DNA from: an uncultured Lachnospiraceae bacterium
GTDB taxonomy: Bacteria; Bacillota; Clostridia; Lachnospirales; Lachnospiraceae
Assembly: GCA_947625015.1 (NCBI GenBank)
Contig: CANQMR010000019.1
Span: forward strand, 1-63,507
Direction: 5' to 3'
DNA length: 63,507 nt
The position numbers and the translations under genes were made by a program. The notes below the pieces were generated by a model. It was given only the letters and a program-made list of their open reading frames with translations, did not search any database and was not told the origin of the DNA. Shown one piece after another: positions 17,313 to 25,865 of the stretch (position 1 is the stretch's first letter; the number at the start of each line of letters is the position of its first letter).

Positions 17313-19217
17313 TTAGCTTACCTTTTTGATGAGCTGCGCAAACTCGCCCTCCGGAACCGCCTTAGAATAATACCAGCCCTGAAGGTAATCGCAGCCGATA
17401 CTGCTCAGTCTTGCCCTCTGTTCCTCTGTCTCCACGCCCTCTGCTAAAATCCGCAGCTTAAGCTCTTTAAGCATTCCCACCGTATGCTTAAGCGTAATTC
17501 CCGCCCGTTCATTCTCAAAGGCGTCCCACACCATCAGCTTATCCAGCTTGATAATCTCAAAGGGCAGCTGGTGAATATAGCCGATTGTCGCATAACCGGA
17601 GCCGTAATCGTCTAAGGAAAAGCGGATTCCCTGTTGGTAAAGCTGCTCAATATTCTCCTGTAAAATCGTCAGGGAATTGACCGCCGCCGTCTCCGTAATC
17701 TCCAGATTAATCTGGTCATGGCTGACGCCATATTTATCCATAATCTCATTCAGCGCTTCCACAAAGCCTCGCTGCATACACTGCACCACAGACATATTCA
17801 CTTCTATGTATTCAATATCCGTATCTCTTAAATTGTATTCCGAAATGAAGCGGCACACCTTTTCAAAAATCATGGTGCCTAAGCGGATAATCGAACCGTT
17901 TCTCTCCGCGATAGGAATAAAGGTCTCCGGCGGCAGATTGCCCAAAAGGTCATCCTGAATCCGGACTAAAGCCTCCGCCGAGGTATAGCACTGCCGTTCC
18001 ACATTAAAGATCGGCTGATAATATACCTCCACCGTATCCTGCTCCATCGCCTCCTCAATGGCTTTTTCAATGGCCTTTTCCTTCTTGATTGAATGTAAAT
18101 CCAAATCTCTGGCATAGACAATATTGCCTTTTCCCATCTTCTTGGCAGACAGCACAGAATAGTCGACGACGTCAATCAGGTTCTCTAACTCGTTACCATC
18201 CTCCGGACAGCAGACACAGCAGACAGTCGTACTCATCATCACAGACACTTCCTCTGTAATCCAGGGGTGGCGGAAACGTTCCCTGACAAGCTCAATCTTG
18301 GTCTGTAAGCGTTTTTCATCACCATACAACTGTAGAATAAACTGATCCGAACCATACCGGTACACCAGCCCATGACGGCCGATGGCGCTCAGATAATTAG
18401 CTACCTGCATGAGCATCATATCTCCCACTGCCACGCCAAAGGTTTTGTTGACAAACTTAAATTCATCCAACGCCAGCACAACCAGATTAAAGGACCTGCC
18501 CGCATCAATATCCGCAGACAAAATCTCATCCAGCATATTCCGGCTCAGCACATGGGTATTATTGTCCAGCATATCCGAGGGATTCTGCATGACAGAATAT
18601 AAGACCACCAGCGTAACCGCCACAATAAAGTCAAGGAAAATTACGGTTCTTACCATACTCTGCGCCACCATGGCCGCGCCGAAAAGAACCGCCAGTACGG
18701 ATATAACCATCAGTCTGGCAAAGGCATTGCCCTTGACCCGCAGCATACAATATATCAGGCTGAACAAAAGACAATAGACGACTACCGCATTAAGGATTCC
18801 CGTACCGGCAGCCTCTAAGAAGCCGCATTGCGCATCATAGCTATATAGATGGCGGGTTATAAAATTCCGAATGATCTCCTCTGCATAGACTGCCACCGGC
18901 AGCAAAACAGGCAGATAGCCGAAGCGCTCCCGCTTAAGGCTGCGCCCTGTCCAGGTCGTAAAATACGCCATGACCAGCAAAACCACGCCATAGACCAGCA
19001 TATAATATATGCCAATGCACATATGCATTTTTTCAAAAGCCGAGACGCCCCGGCTGCAAATCAACGTTCTTACGGTTAAGCTCCACAAAACCGCAAACAG
19101 CTCTACCAATGTGATGGATAGAAATATGCGATTGCGTTTAATCGGAACCCGATGTCCAAATAATTGAAAATATGTGAGCACAAGCAATACAATCAGCGCG
19201 CTCAGCTCAAAATCCAT
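17313..19217 (-). CDS. GGDEF/EAL c-di-GMP protein, probable phosphodiesterase
   Basis: About 634 residues. Seven or eight hydrophobic segments in the first 230 residues form a membrane sensor domain. The GGDEF domain (about 240-365) is degenerate: the active-site loop reads YGSDQF, so it is unlikely to make c-di-GMP. The EAL domain (about 385-635) keeps the key residues: EALVRI, EITETA, DDYGSGYA, LDK and LAEGVETEEQ. It should hydrolyse c-di-GMP, perhaps with GTP binding at GGDEF as a regulator. Start is uncertain: candidates are ATG at 19217 (GGAGG 11 bases ahead) or GTG at 19229 with better spacing. Confidence 0.9.
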   Translation of the reverse strand: MDFELSALIVLLVLTYFQLFGHRVPIKRNRIFLSITLVELFAVLWSLTVRTLICSRGVSAFEKMHMCIGIYYMLVYGVVLLVMAYFTTWTGRSLKRERFGYLPVLLPVAVYAEEIIRNFITRHLYSYDAQCGFLEAAGTGILNAVVVYCLLFSLIYCMLRVKGNAFARLMVISVLAVLFGAAMVAQSMVRTVIFLDFIVAVTLVVLYSVMQNPSDMLDNNTHVLSRNMLDEILSADIDAGRSFNLVVLALDEFKFVNKTFGVAVGDMMLMQVANYLSAIGRHGLVYRYGSDQFILQLYGDEKRLQTKIELVRERFRHPWITEEVSVMMSTTVCCVCCPEDGNELENLIDVVDYSVLSAKKMGKGNIVYARDLDLHSIKKEKAIEKAIEEAMEQDTVEVYYQPIFNVERQCYTSAEALVRIQDDLLGNLPPETFIPIAERNGSIIRLGTMIFEKVCRFISEYNLRDTDIEYIEVNMSVVQCMQRGFVEALNEIMDKYGVSHDQINLEITETAAVNSLTILQENIEQLYQQGIRFSLDDYGSGYATIGYIHQLPFEIIKLDKLMVWDAFENERAGITLKHTVGMLKELKLRILAEGVETEEQRARLSSIGCDYLQGWYYSKAVPEGEFAQLIKKVS

Positions 19218-19272
19218 ATTCCAGGACACCTCCATCACCTCCTGTTTCTATAAATATCATTCCCGGAGGCTT

Positions 19273-20199
19273 CTACTGCGGCGGCATCATTTCCAGATCC
19301 AGGTCAACAGAACCTGCAATACCCGGAACCTCCCCACTCTCCGTATATTGCCAGATAGAAAATTCATAAGGCCAGTCCGGTTCATCCGCATACTGGGCAA
19401 ACCATACCGGATACTGGTAAACCCTCTCCAAATCCAGATAGAGGGCATAATAGGTACGGTTGGTATAAATCATGGCCTGCCGCCCGGAAGCCGCAATGGT
19501 TTCCAAAAATCCAAGGGCCGCCTGGGTATGCTCCTCTACAGAAAGATTGTTCGTTCTGGCGTCCTCCTGCATAGGGTCCTCCCGGTCTAATACAATCGGA
19601 TAGGCAAGGCTGTAATCCCCTAACTGGCTCAGCACATAATTAGCTTCCTCCACGCCCTCGTCATAGGTAACCGCCTGGGAATAAAAATACACTCCCACCG
19701 GCACGCCGGCAGCCGCGGCCCCCTGCATATTGGCAGAGTAATAAGCGTCCATAACCAAACCGCCATTGGTATATCCTCTGTATCCCAGCCGGATAAAGGC
19801 AAAATCCACCGCACCGGCAACACTTTCCCAGTTAATAGCGCCCTGATGCTCGGAAACGTCAATTCCCACTTTCTTTATGGAGCCGTCCGCTTCCACATAA
19901 TTCTTAAAATTCCCACTGTTATCCAGATTGGCAAAATCCCATTGATGCCGCTTGATATTCGCACTGATTTTAATCTTCTGTATCTGTCCAAATTTATCTG
20001 TCACGCGGATATAACTGGCATGCATAAACCGCTCATAATTGTCTGCGCTGAGTGCCATAATGGCGTCATTGTGATATCCCGGCAGTTCGGATGTGCTCAT
20101 GGTAAAGGGCTTTCCTTTGCCGTAATAATCCTTCTGGCAGCCGGTAAACCCAGCCAATATGCCTATACACAATCCTGCCATAATAATATGCTTTTTCAT
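19273..20199 (-). CDS. GH25-family lysozyme lipoprotein
   Basis: About 308 residues. A lipoprotein signal ends in LAGFTGC, so it should be anchored to the outer face of the membrane. The GH25 barrel starts at VGIDVSEHQGAINW and includes FIRLGYRGYTNGG, PVGVYFYSQAV and catalytic DxE in PIVLDRED, ending in FSIWQYTESGEVPGI. It would cleave the muramic acid-glucosamine bond of peptidoglycan. The start at 20199 has GGAGAAGG five bases ahead; the in-frame ATG at 20214 lies inside that site. Confidence 0.88.
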   Translation of the reverse strand: MKKHIIMAGLCIGILAGFTGCQKDYYGKGKPFTMSTSELPGYHNDAIMALSADNYERFMHASYIRVTDKFGQIQKIKISANIKRHQWDFANLDNSGNFKNYVEADGSIKKVGIDVSEHQGAINWESVAGAVDFAFIRLGYRGYTNGGLVMDAYYSANMQGAAAAGVPVGVYFYSQAVTYDEGVEEANYVLSQLGDYSLAYPIVLDREDPMQEDARTNNLSVEEHTQAALGFLETIAASGRQAMIYTNRTYYALYLDLERVYQYPVWFAQYADEPDWPYEFSIWQYTESGEVPGIAGSVDLDLEMMPPQ

Positions 20200-20305
20200 C
20201 TGTACCTTCTCCATTCTGTACTGTGAAATACTGTCTGAGAGCCAACTTTTATATATACTATACTATATTTCAAGCATTTCTTCAACGTATTTCACAAAAA
20301 TATTA

Positions 20306-20334
20306 TTGACTTCCATTTTTATTGATGTTAAACT
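20306..20334 (+). promoter_or_regulatory. Probable cspA promoter
   Basis: -35 TTGACT (20306-20311), 17-bp spacer, -10 TAAACT (20329-20334). It would give a leader of about 100 bases ahead of the cold-shock gene, a usual arrangement for cold-shock mRNAs whose leader can control stability and translation. Confidence 0.5.
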
Positions 20335-20438
20335 GTGCTTGTATTTATAAAGCGTTAAAAGATACCAACTCACTCGCTGGTCTTGGTATTCACATTTACC
20401 TCTATCAATACAATCATAATTTAAGGAGGTACTTTTTC

Positions 20439-20645
20439 ATGAACAAAGGTACAGTCAAATGGTTCAACTCAACTAAGGGATTCGGTTTCATTACCAACAG
20501 CGAAACAGGCGAGGATGTATTCGTACATTTTTCTGGTATCGTAGCAGAAGGTTTTAAGACCTTAGACGAAGGTCAGACCGTAACATTTGATATCGAGCAG
20601 GGACCAAAGGGCGCACAGGCAGTAAATGTAACCGTTGTAGCCTAA
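20439..20645 (+). CDS. cspA: Cold-shock protein, CspA family
   Basis: 68 residues, the exact size of the family. RNP1 is KGFGFITN and RNP2 is VFVHFSGI. It binds single-stranded RNA and DNA as an RNA chaperone in the cytoplasm. The start is fixed by AAGGAGG seven or eight bases ahead of ATG at 20439; the longer open frame from 20322 is leader. A strong terminator follows, so it is a single-gene unit. Confidence 0.96.
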   Translation: MNKGTVKWFNSTKGFGFITNSETGEDVFVHFSGIVAEGFKTLDEGQTVTFDIEQGPKGAQAVNVTVVA

Positions 20646-20681
20646 TTTAATTCTTTATAAAGAATGTGATTTTCTTAATTT

Positions 20682-20718
20682 AAAAGGGGAGCAGTCCTAT
20701 GAGGCTGCTCCCCTTTTT
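20682..20718 (+). terminator. Rho-independent terminator after cspA
   Basis: AAAAGGGGAGCAG-TCCTATGAGG-CTGCTCCCCTTTTT, a 13-bp perfect stem followed by T. It also has an A-run on its left, so it can serve the minus-strand direction for genes entering from the right. Confidence 0.92.
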
Positions 20719-20748
20719 CAAATCAATAACTCTATCGACCTTAAAATC

Positions 20749-21294
20749 TTATGTATTTTCCTTATATCGATATATCGTCTGATTTACTATCTTATAAATA
20801 GCATATCCCAAAATTGAACCACAGATATTGATAAAAATATCGTCTATATCCATATATCTTCCAGAGAAATATTCCAATGTTTCTACTACCAATACCACTA
20901 TAAATGATATAATAACCATTTTTCTCAACTTCCATTTACAATCTGGAAAAGAAATTACTGTTAGAAAGCCAAATGGAATAAATAAGATAAGATTATAACC
21001 TATTTGTTCTATTGAGCCAAGCGGATTAGCCAGAATATCGGTTATTGTATTGAAAAAAGGAATTAAATTTGACTCCATAAAAAACGTCGGGAATCCCTCT
21101 ATAAAAACTTTATAAGCATCTGTAACCATAAAAACGCCTGCTATATAAGTAATAAAAACATATCTAATTCCCCATAATTTTATATCTATTTTCCTTTTTT
21201 TGACATAAGAACAAAGAAGCCATATTCCACAAAGGAAAAGAGCAATCAGCATTGAAGGAACCAAAAAATGATTAATTGCACCTACTACTCTCAT
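20749..21294 (-). CDS. VanZ-like membrane protein
   Basis: 181 residues with five membrane helices. The VanZ signature is seen as NLIPFFNTITDIL, NLILFIPFGFLTVI, and DIDDIFINICGSILGYAI. Related proteins lower teicoplanin sensitivity in the vanA cluster but most members are chromosomal and of unknown role. The gene lies downstream of nrdD with a gap of 55 bases. Local AT content is higher than in nrdD. Confidence 0.85.
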   Translation of the reverse strand: MRVVGAINHFLVPSMLIALFLCGIWLLCSYVKKRKIDIKLWGIRYVFITYIAGVFMVTDAYKVFIEGFPTFFMESNLIPFFNTITDILANPLGSIEQIGYNLILFIPFGFLTVISFPDCKWKLRKMVIISFIVVLVVETLEYFSGRYMDIDDIFINICGSILGYAIYKIVNQTIYRYKENT

Positions 21295-21349
21295 TGGTAA
21301 TACCTTTCTTCAATTCGTCCATTTCCATGCTAATAAAATATCCGTTATC

Positions 21350-23554
21350 CTATAAATGCAGCACCCGCTCCCGGATTTCCTGGGTACGGCCCTGATTCCA
21401 GAACTGGGTTCCGATATATCCGCAGGTACGCCTTGCCACATTCATGGTATCCTCATCTGTATTGCCGCAGTTAGGACACCGCCATACCAGTTTTCCCTCT
21501 TTATCAGATACAATCTGAATCTCTCCGTCATAATCACACCGCTGGCAGTAATCGCTCTTGGTATTTAACTCCGCATACATGATGTTGTCATAAATGTGCT
21601 GCATCACAGCAAGAACCGCATCGATATTGTTCTGCATATTCGGAACCTCCACATAGCTGACGGCTCCTCCCGGCGACAACTCCTGAAACTTAGCCTCAAA
21701 GGACAGCTTATCAAAGGCGTCGATTTCCTCTGTCACATGAACATGATAACTGTTGGTAATATAGTTCTTATCCGTCACGCCCTCAATCTTGCCAAAACGC
21801 TTCTGTAGGCACTTGGCAAACTTATAGGTCGTAGACTCCAACGGCGTGCCATAGATACTGAAATCAATATTGGTCTCTTCCTTCCACTGATCGCAGGCGT
21901 CATTTAACCGCTGCATTACCTCCATGGCAAAAGGCGTCGCCTCCGGATTGGTATGCGAAAATCCGGTCATATACCGGGTACACTCGCAAAGTCCGGCATA
22001 GCCTAAAGAAATGGTAGAATACCCATTGTAGAGCAGCTTGTCAATGGTCTCGCCACGCTTTAACCGGGCAAGGGCGCCATGCTGCCACAAAATGGGCGCC
22101 ACATCCGAAGGGGTTCCCTTCAGGCGGTTATGACGGCACATTAACGCCTCATAGCAAAGTTGCAGACGCTCATCCAAAATCTTCCAGAACCTCTCCATAT
22201 CCCCGTCGGAGGAGCAGGCCACATCCACCAGATTCAAAGTTACCACGCCCTGGTTAAACCGGCCGTAATATTTGTGCTGTCCGGGAATGTAATTCTTTGC
22301 ATTGGCAATATTCCCGATTCCTGCCTCCGTAAAGCGGTCAGGGGTTAAGAAACTGCGGCATCCCATACATGGATAGCAGTCTCCCTTCTTTAACTTCTTC
22401 ATAATCTTTTCTGATATATAGTCCGGAACCATCCGCTTTGCCGTACATTTAGCCGCCAACTGGGTCAACGGCCAGTATTTGGTTCCCTCCCGTACATTAT
22501 CTTCCTCTAATACATAGATAAGCTTCGGAAACGCAGGAGTGATGTAGATTCCCTTCTCATTCTTAACTCCCAATATTCTCTGTGTCAGCATTTCCTCTAT
22601 CACAAGGGCTAAGTCATCTCTGGTGCGTCCCTCCGGCACCTCGTCTAAATACATCAGTACGGTGACAAAGGGCGCCTGTCCGTTGGTGGTCATCAAGGTA
22701 ATTACCTGATACTGAATCATCTGCACGCCCCGCTTAATCTCCTCTCTGACGCGCAGCTCGGCAATGCTGGCAATCTGGCTGTCGTCAAGAGGCAGTCCCG
22801 CCGCATTAAATTCTTCCCTTACCATCTTCAGATACTTTTTCCTGCTCACATCCACAAAAGGCGCTAAATGAGACAGGGTAATGCTCTGTCCGCCGTACTG
22901 GGAGCTGGCAATCTGGGCGATACTCTGGGTGGCAATATTGCAGGCTGTAGAAAAGCTCTTGGGGCGGTCAATCATGGTCTCGCTGATAACCGTACCATTC
23001 TGCAACATATCCTCTAAGTTAATCAGACAGCAGTTGTGCATATGCTGGGCAAAATAATCCGAATCATGGAAATGAATAATTCCCTCCTCGTGAGCCTTTA
23101 CAATCTTCTCCGGCAGCAGAAAACGCTTGGTAATATCCTTGCTGACCTCCCCGGCCATGTAATCCCGCTGCACACTGTTGACAATCGGATTCTTGTTGGA
23201 ATTTTCCTGCTTCACTTCCTCGTTATTACACTCAATCAGGCTTAGAATCTGCTCGTCTGTGGAATTAGCCTTACGAACCAAAGCGCGGGTATAGCGGTAG
23301 GTAATATATTTCCTTGCCACCTGAAAGGCCTGGCTTGCCATAATCTCATTCTCCACCAGATCCTGTATCTCCTCCACACTGAACGTGCGGTCCATACTGC
23401 TACAGGTCAATGTTACCTTCTTGGCAATCTCCTTAATCTGCTCTGTTGTCAAACGGTCCGTCTCTACTACCTCCTTGTTAGCCTTCTCGACTGCGGCAAC
23501 AATCTTGGTAATATCGAATGCAACCTCCGTCCCGCTGCGCTTAATAATTCTCAT
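21350..23554 (-). CDS. nrdD: Anaerobic (class III) ribonucleoside-triphosphate reductase
   Basis: About 734 residues. An ATP-cone occupies the first about 95 residues (RIIKRSGTEVAFDITKIV). The catalytic domain contains QHMHNCCLINL and PCMGCRSFLTP. The C-terminus has a four-cysteine zinc site (YCQRCDYDG and WRCPNCGNT) and the glycyl radical loop RRTCGYIGTQFWNQGR. The enzyme reduces NTPs to dNTPs without oxygen. The start at 23554 follows GGAGGAAGGA. The activase NrdG, usually next door, is absent from the window. A paired NrdR-like operator lies upstream. Confidence 0.95.
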   Translation of the reverse strand: MRIIKRSGTEVAFDITKIVAAVEKANKEVVETDRLTTEQIKEIAKKVTLTCSSMDRTFSVEEIQDLVENEIMASQAFQVARKYITYRYTRALVRKANSTDEQILSLIECNNEEVKQENSNKNPIVNSVQRDYMAGEVSKDITKRFLLPEKIVKAHEEGIIHFHDSDYFAQHMHNCCLINLEDMLQNGTVISETMIDRPKSFSTACNIATQSIAQIASSQYGGQSITLSHLAPFVDVSRKKYLKMVREEFNAAGLPLDDSQIASIAELRVREEIKRGVQMIQYQVITLMTTNGQAPFVTVLMYLDEVPEGRTRDDLALVIEEMLTQRILGVKNEKGIYITPAFPKLIYVLEEDNVREGTKYWPLTQLAAKCTAKRMVPDYISEKIMKKLKKGDCYPCMGCRSFLTPDRFTEAGIGNIANAKNYIPGQHKYYGRFNQGVVTLNLVDVACSSDGDMERFWKILDERLQLCYEALMCRHNRLKGTPSDVAPILWQHGALARLKRGETIDKLLYNGYSTISLGYAGLCECTRYMTGFSHTNPEATPFAMEVMQRLNDACDQWKEETNIDFSIYGTPLESTTYKFAKCLQKRFGKIEGVTDKNYITNSYHVHVTEEIDAFDKLSFEAKFQELSPGGAVSYVEVPNMQNNIDAVLAVMQHIYDNIMYAELNTKSDYCQRCDYDGEIQIVSDKEGKLVWRCPNCGNTDEDTMNVARRTCGYIGTQFWNQGRTQEIRERVLHL

Positions 23555-23611
23555 ATTCCTTCCTCCAAACGTAAAACACAAAGCCTTTCCTATTCCGGCA
23601 TATCAACAATT

Positions 23612-23657
23612 ACATAAATCATGTGCCATATCCCCAATGTTGGCACAACATCTTGTG
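23612..23657 (-). promoter_or_regulatory. Paired NrdR-like boxes upstream of nrdD
   Basis: Box 1 (23644-23657) reads CACAAGATGTTGTG on the minus strand, a palindrome matching 12 of 14 core positions of the NrdR consensus acaCwAtATaTwGtgt. Box 2 (23612-23625) reads CACATGATTTATGT, with a well-matched first half. Their centres are 32 bp apart, three helical turns, the usual NrdR spacing. NrdR is an ATP-cone repressor of reductase genes. Confidence 0.6.
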
Positions 23658-23695
23658 ATATTGTAAAACAATTTACATAAAAAAGCAAGGGCAAA

Positions 23696-23755
23696 ATACA
23701 AAAAATACCGCACCAGTCCGGACTGCTTAACTGAAAGTCCGCTGATACGGTATAT
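23696..23755 (-). terminator. Terminator after the cytidylate-kinase-like gene
   Basis: Minus strand: ATACCG...AGTCC arms pair with GGACT...CGGTAT to form an interrupted hairpin, followed by TTTTTTG. It isolates the nrdD regulatory region from the upstream gene. Confidence 0.65.
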
Positions 23756-23758
23756 TTG

Positions 23759-24349
23759 CTACATTCTTTCTTTTATATATTCTTCTATAATCTTAACTGT
23801 CTTGTCCACACCTAACCGGCTGCTGTTAATGCACAGATCATATCCTCTGGAATCTCCCCATTTAAACTCCGAATACCGGTTATGATAAAGCTTCCTTCTG
23901 GCGTCATGCCGGATAATCTTGGCGGTGGCCTCCCCGTCGGATATATGGAAATATTCTTTGATGTGCTGGTGTTTTTCCTCCTTGTCGCCCAATATAAAAA
24001 TCTTGATCAGTCCGTCCCTTCCCTTTAGGGCCGTCTCCGCGCACCGTCCCACCACAACAAAGGATTCTCCACTGTCTGCTTTTCTCTGCAAAAATTCAAA
24101 CTGCATATTGACCAGATGATCTTCCATAGAGGAGGTATGCTCACCCACGCTTCTGGTAAGCATCATATTTCTCGGCACCTCGTCAAACTGCTCTAACTTT
24201 TCCACTTTGGTCTCTTTTTCCTCTGCAATCGCTTCTAAAATGTTCCTGTCATAGAGGGTAATACCCAAATCCGCAGCCACTTTTCTGGCAATGGTATGTC
24301 CCTCGCTGCCAAATTCGCGGCTGATTGAAATAAGCATCTGTTTTCCCAT
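23759..24349 (-). CDS. Cytidylate kinase-like protein
   Basis: 196 residues. The beginning LISISREFGSEGHTIARKVA matches the cytidylate-kinase-like family, which has a modified P-loop (no classical GKS/T). Further conserved parts are YDRNILEAIAEE, VVGRCAETAL, ARRKLYHNRYS and YDLCINSSRLG. The true substrate of the family is not known; it may phosphorylate a nucleotide. It lies 15 bases downstream of the transporter gene and is probably cotranscribed. Confidence 0.8.
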   Translation of the reverse strand: MGKQMLISISREFGSEGHTIARKVAADLGITLYDRNILEAIAEEKETKVEKLEQFDEVPRNMMLTRSVGEHTSSMEDHLVNMQFEFLQRKADSGESFVVVGRCAETALKGRDGLIKIFILGDKEEKHQHIKEYFHISDGEATAKIIRHDARRKLYHNRYSEFKWGDSRGYDLCINSSRLGVDKTVKIIEEYIKERM

Positions 24350-24364
24350 AGCGCACCTCCGTTT

Positions 24365-25720
24365 CTAACAATACCGTACAAAAATTAAAATCATGGACAA
24401 TGTCACCACAATTATGGTTGCCGGCGCCGCCAATTTACAATATTTGCCCCATCCAATGGGGTGTCCGTTCTTTGCTGCCACCGAGGTTCCCACCACATTT
24501 GCGGAAGCGCCGATTGGCGTAGCGCTGCCGCCGATATCCGTTCCCATGGACAACGCCCAGGCCAAGGTTTCCAGATTGGCTCCCGTAGCCGCCGACAGAC
24601 TTTTAATCACCGGTATCATCGTCGCCGCAAAGGGAATATTATCCACGAATGCGCTGGCTATGGCAGAAATCCATAGAATAATTGCCACCATCATCTTTAA
24701 GTTGCCCCCGCTTATCTTCCCGATAAAATCAGCAATCAATTCCAGCGTTCCCGTCTCCTCTAAGCCGCCCACTACCACAAACAGACCAATGAAGAATAAC
24801 AACGTCTTGTAGTCCACCTTTTTCAACAGCTGAACCGCTCCCTTTCCCGCTGTAATCAGGGTAATCAGCGCAATTACCGCTCCGATAAAGGCTACGGTAA
24901 GCCCGGTCTGGGCATGGGTAATCAGCATAACTACCGCCGCTGCAAAGATTACACAGCTGATTGCAAAGCTTTTCTTATCCTGAATGGCCTCCGCCGGGTC
25001 CGGCAGAGCCTCCAAATCGACAGCCTGCCCGGACTCCTGTAAAAGCTCCTTGCGGCATGCCAGATAAAAGTATACCACGACCACGATCAGGGAAATCCCT
25101 GCAATCAATCCGGTATTGGTCAAAAAATCAGAAAAGGCATATCCGAGAGAGGTTCCTATAATGATATTGGGGGGATCTCCGCACATCGTTGCAGAACCGC
25201 CTAAGTTGGCACAGAAAATCTCCGCTAAAATCATGGGAACCGGATCAATTTTCAACAGTTTCGAAAGTTCCACCGTAACGGCTGCCAAAAACAGAATTAC
25301 CGTAATACTGTCAATAAACATGGAAAGACCTGCCGACATCAGCATAAATGCGATAAAAAGCGGAATCGGCTTATAATTGACCAGACGGGCTAACTTCATA
25401 CAGAGCCATTGGAAAAAGCCTGCCTTAGCCATTCCCTCCACCATTACCATCATACCTGCAATAAAGATAATGGTTGCCCAGTTAATCCCTGCGGAGGATT
25501 TCTCCGCAGCCCCTGCCGCATACCAGAATTCCGGTTTGAATATGGTTCCGATATTCAGCGTCTTCCAGACCGCTTCCATGCTGTGCATGCCCAGTCCAAA
25601 GACAAAAACCAGTGTAAACAAACCACATACCAACGTAATAACCTGCCGTTCTATTTTATCCATGACAATCAGGATAAACATTGCGACGAAAATGACAATT
25701 GCTAAAATCTGTGCCATCAT
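24365..25720 (-). CDS. SLC13/NhaD/ArsB-type membrane transporter
   Basis: About 451 residues with 11 or 12 membrane helices. Two conserved repeats are seen: SATMCGDPPNIIIGTSLGYAF in the first half and GSATPIGASANVVGTSVAAKN in the second, typical of the ion-transporter superfamily that includes NhaD and citrate or arsenite carriers. The transported ion cannot be read from the sequence; Na+/H+ antiport or carboxylate uptake are candidates. The start at 25720 follows AGGAGGAAGAG. It heads a two-gene unit with the kinase-like gene. Confidence 0.85.
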   Translation of the reverse strand: MMAQILAIVIFVAMFILIVMDKIERQVITLVCGLFTLVFVFGLGMHSMEAVWKTLNIGTIFKPEFWYAAGAAEKSSAGINWATIIFIAGMMVMVEGMAKAGFFQWLCMKLARLVNYKPIPLFIAFMLMSAGLSMFIDSITVILFLAAVTVELSKLLKIDPVPMILAEIFCANLGGSATMCGDPPNIIIGTSLGYAFSDFLTNTGLIAGISLIVVVVYFYLACRKELLQESGQAVDLEALPDPAEAIQDKKSFAISCVIFAAAVVMLITHAQTGLTVAFIGAVIALITLITAGKGAVQLLKKVDYKTLLFFIGLFVVVGGLEETGTLELIADFIGKISGGNLKMMVAIILWISAIASAFVDNIPFAATMIPVIKSLSAATGANLETLAWALSMGTDIGGSATPIGASANVVGTSVAAKNGHPIGWGKYCKLAAPATIIVVTLSMILIFVRYC

Positions 25721-25865
25721 TTTCTCTTCCTCCTGCATTTCAGCCGCTTAAAACCAGTGGCATATTATTTGCCCTTATCATAGCACCCTGAAAGAGAAAA
25801 ATATAGAGTCACACTGAACAACCTTTTTGGAAAATATTCAATTTTTTTGTTCAATTCTACCGCCT

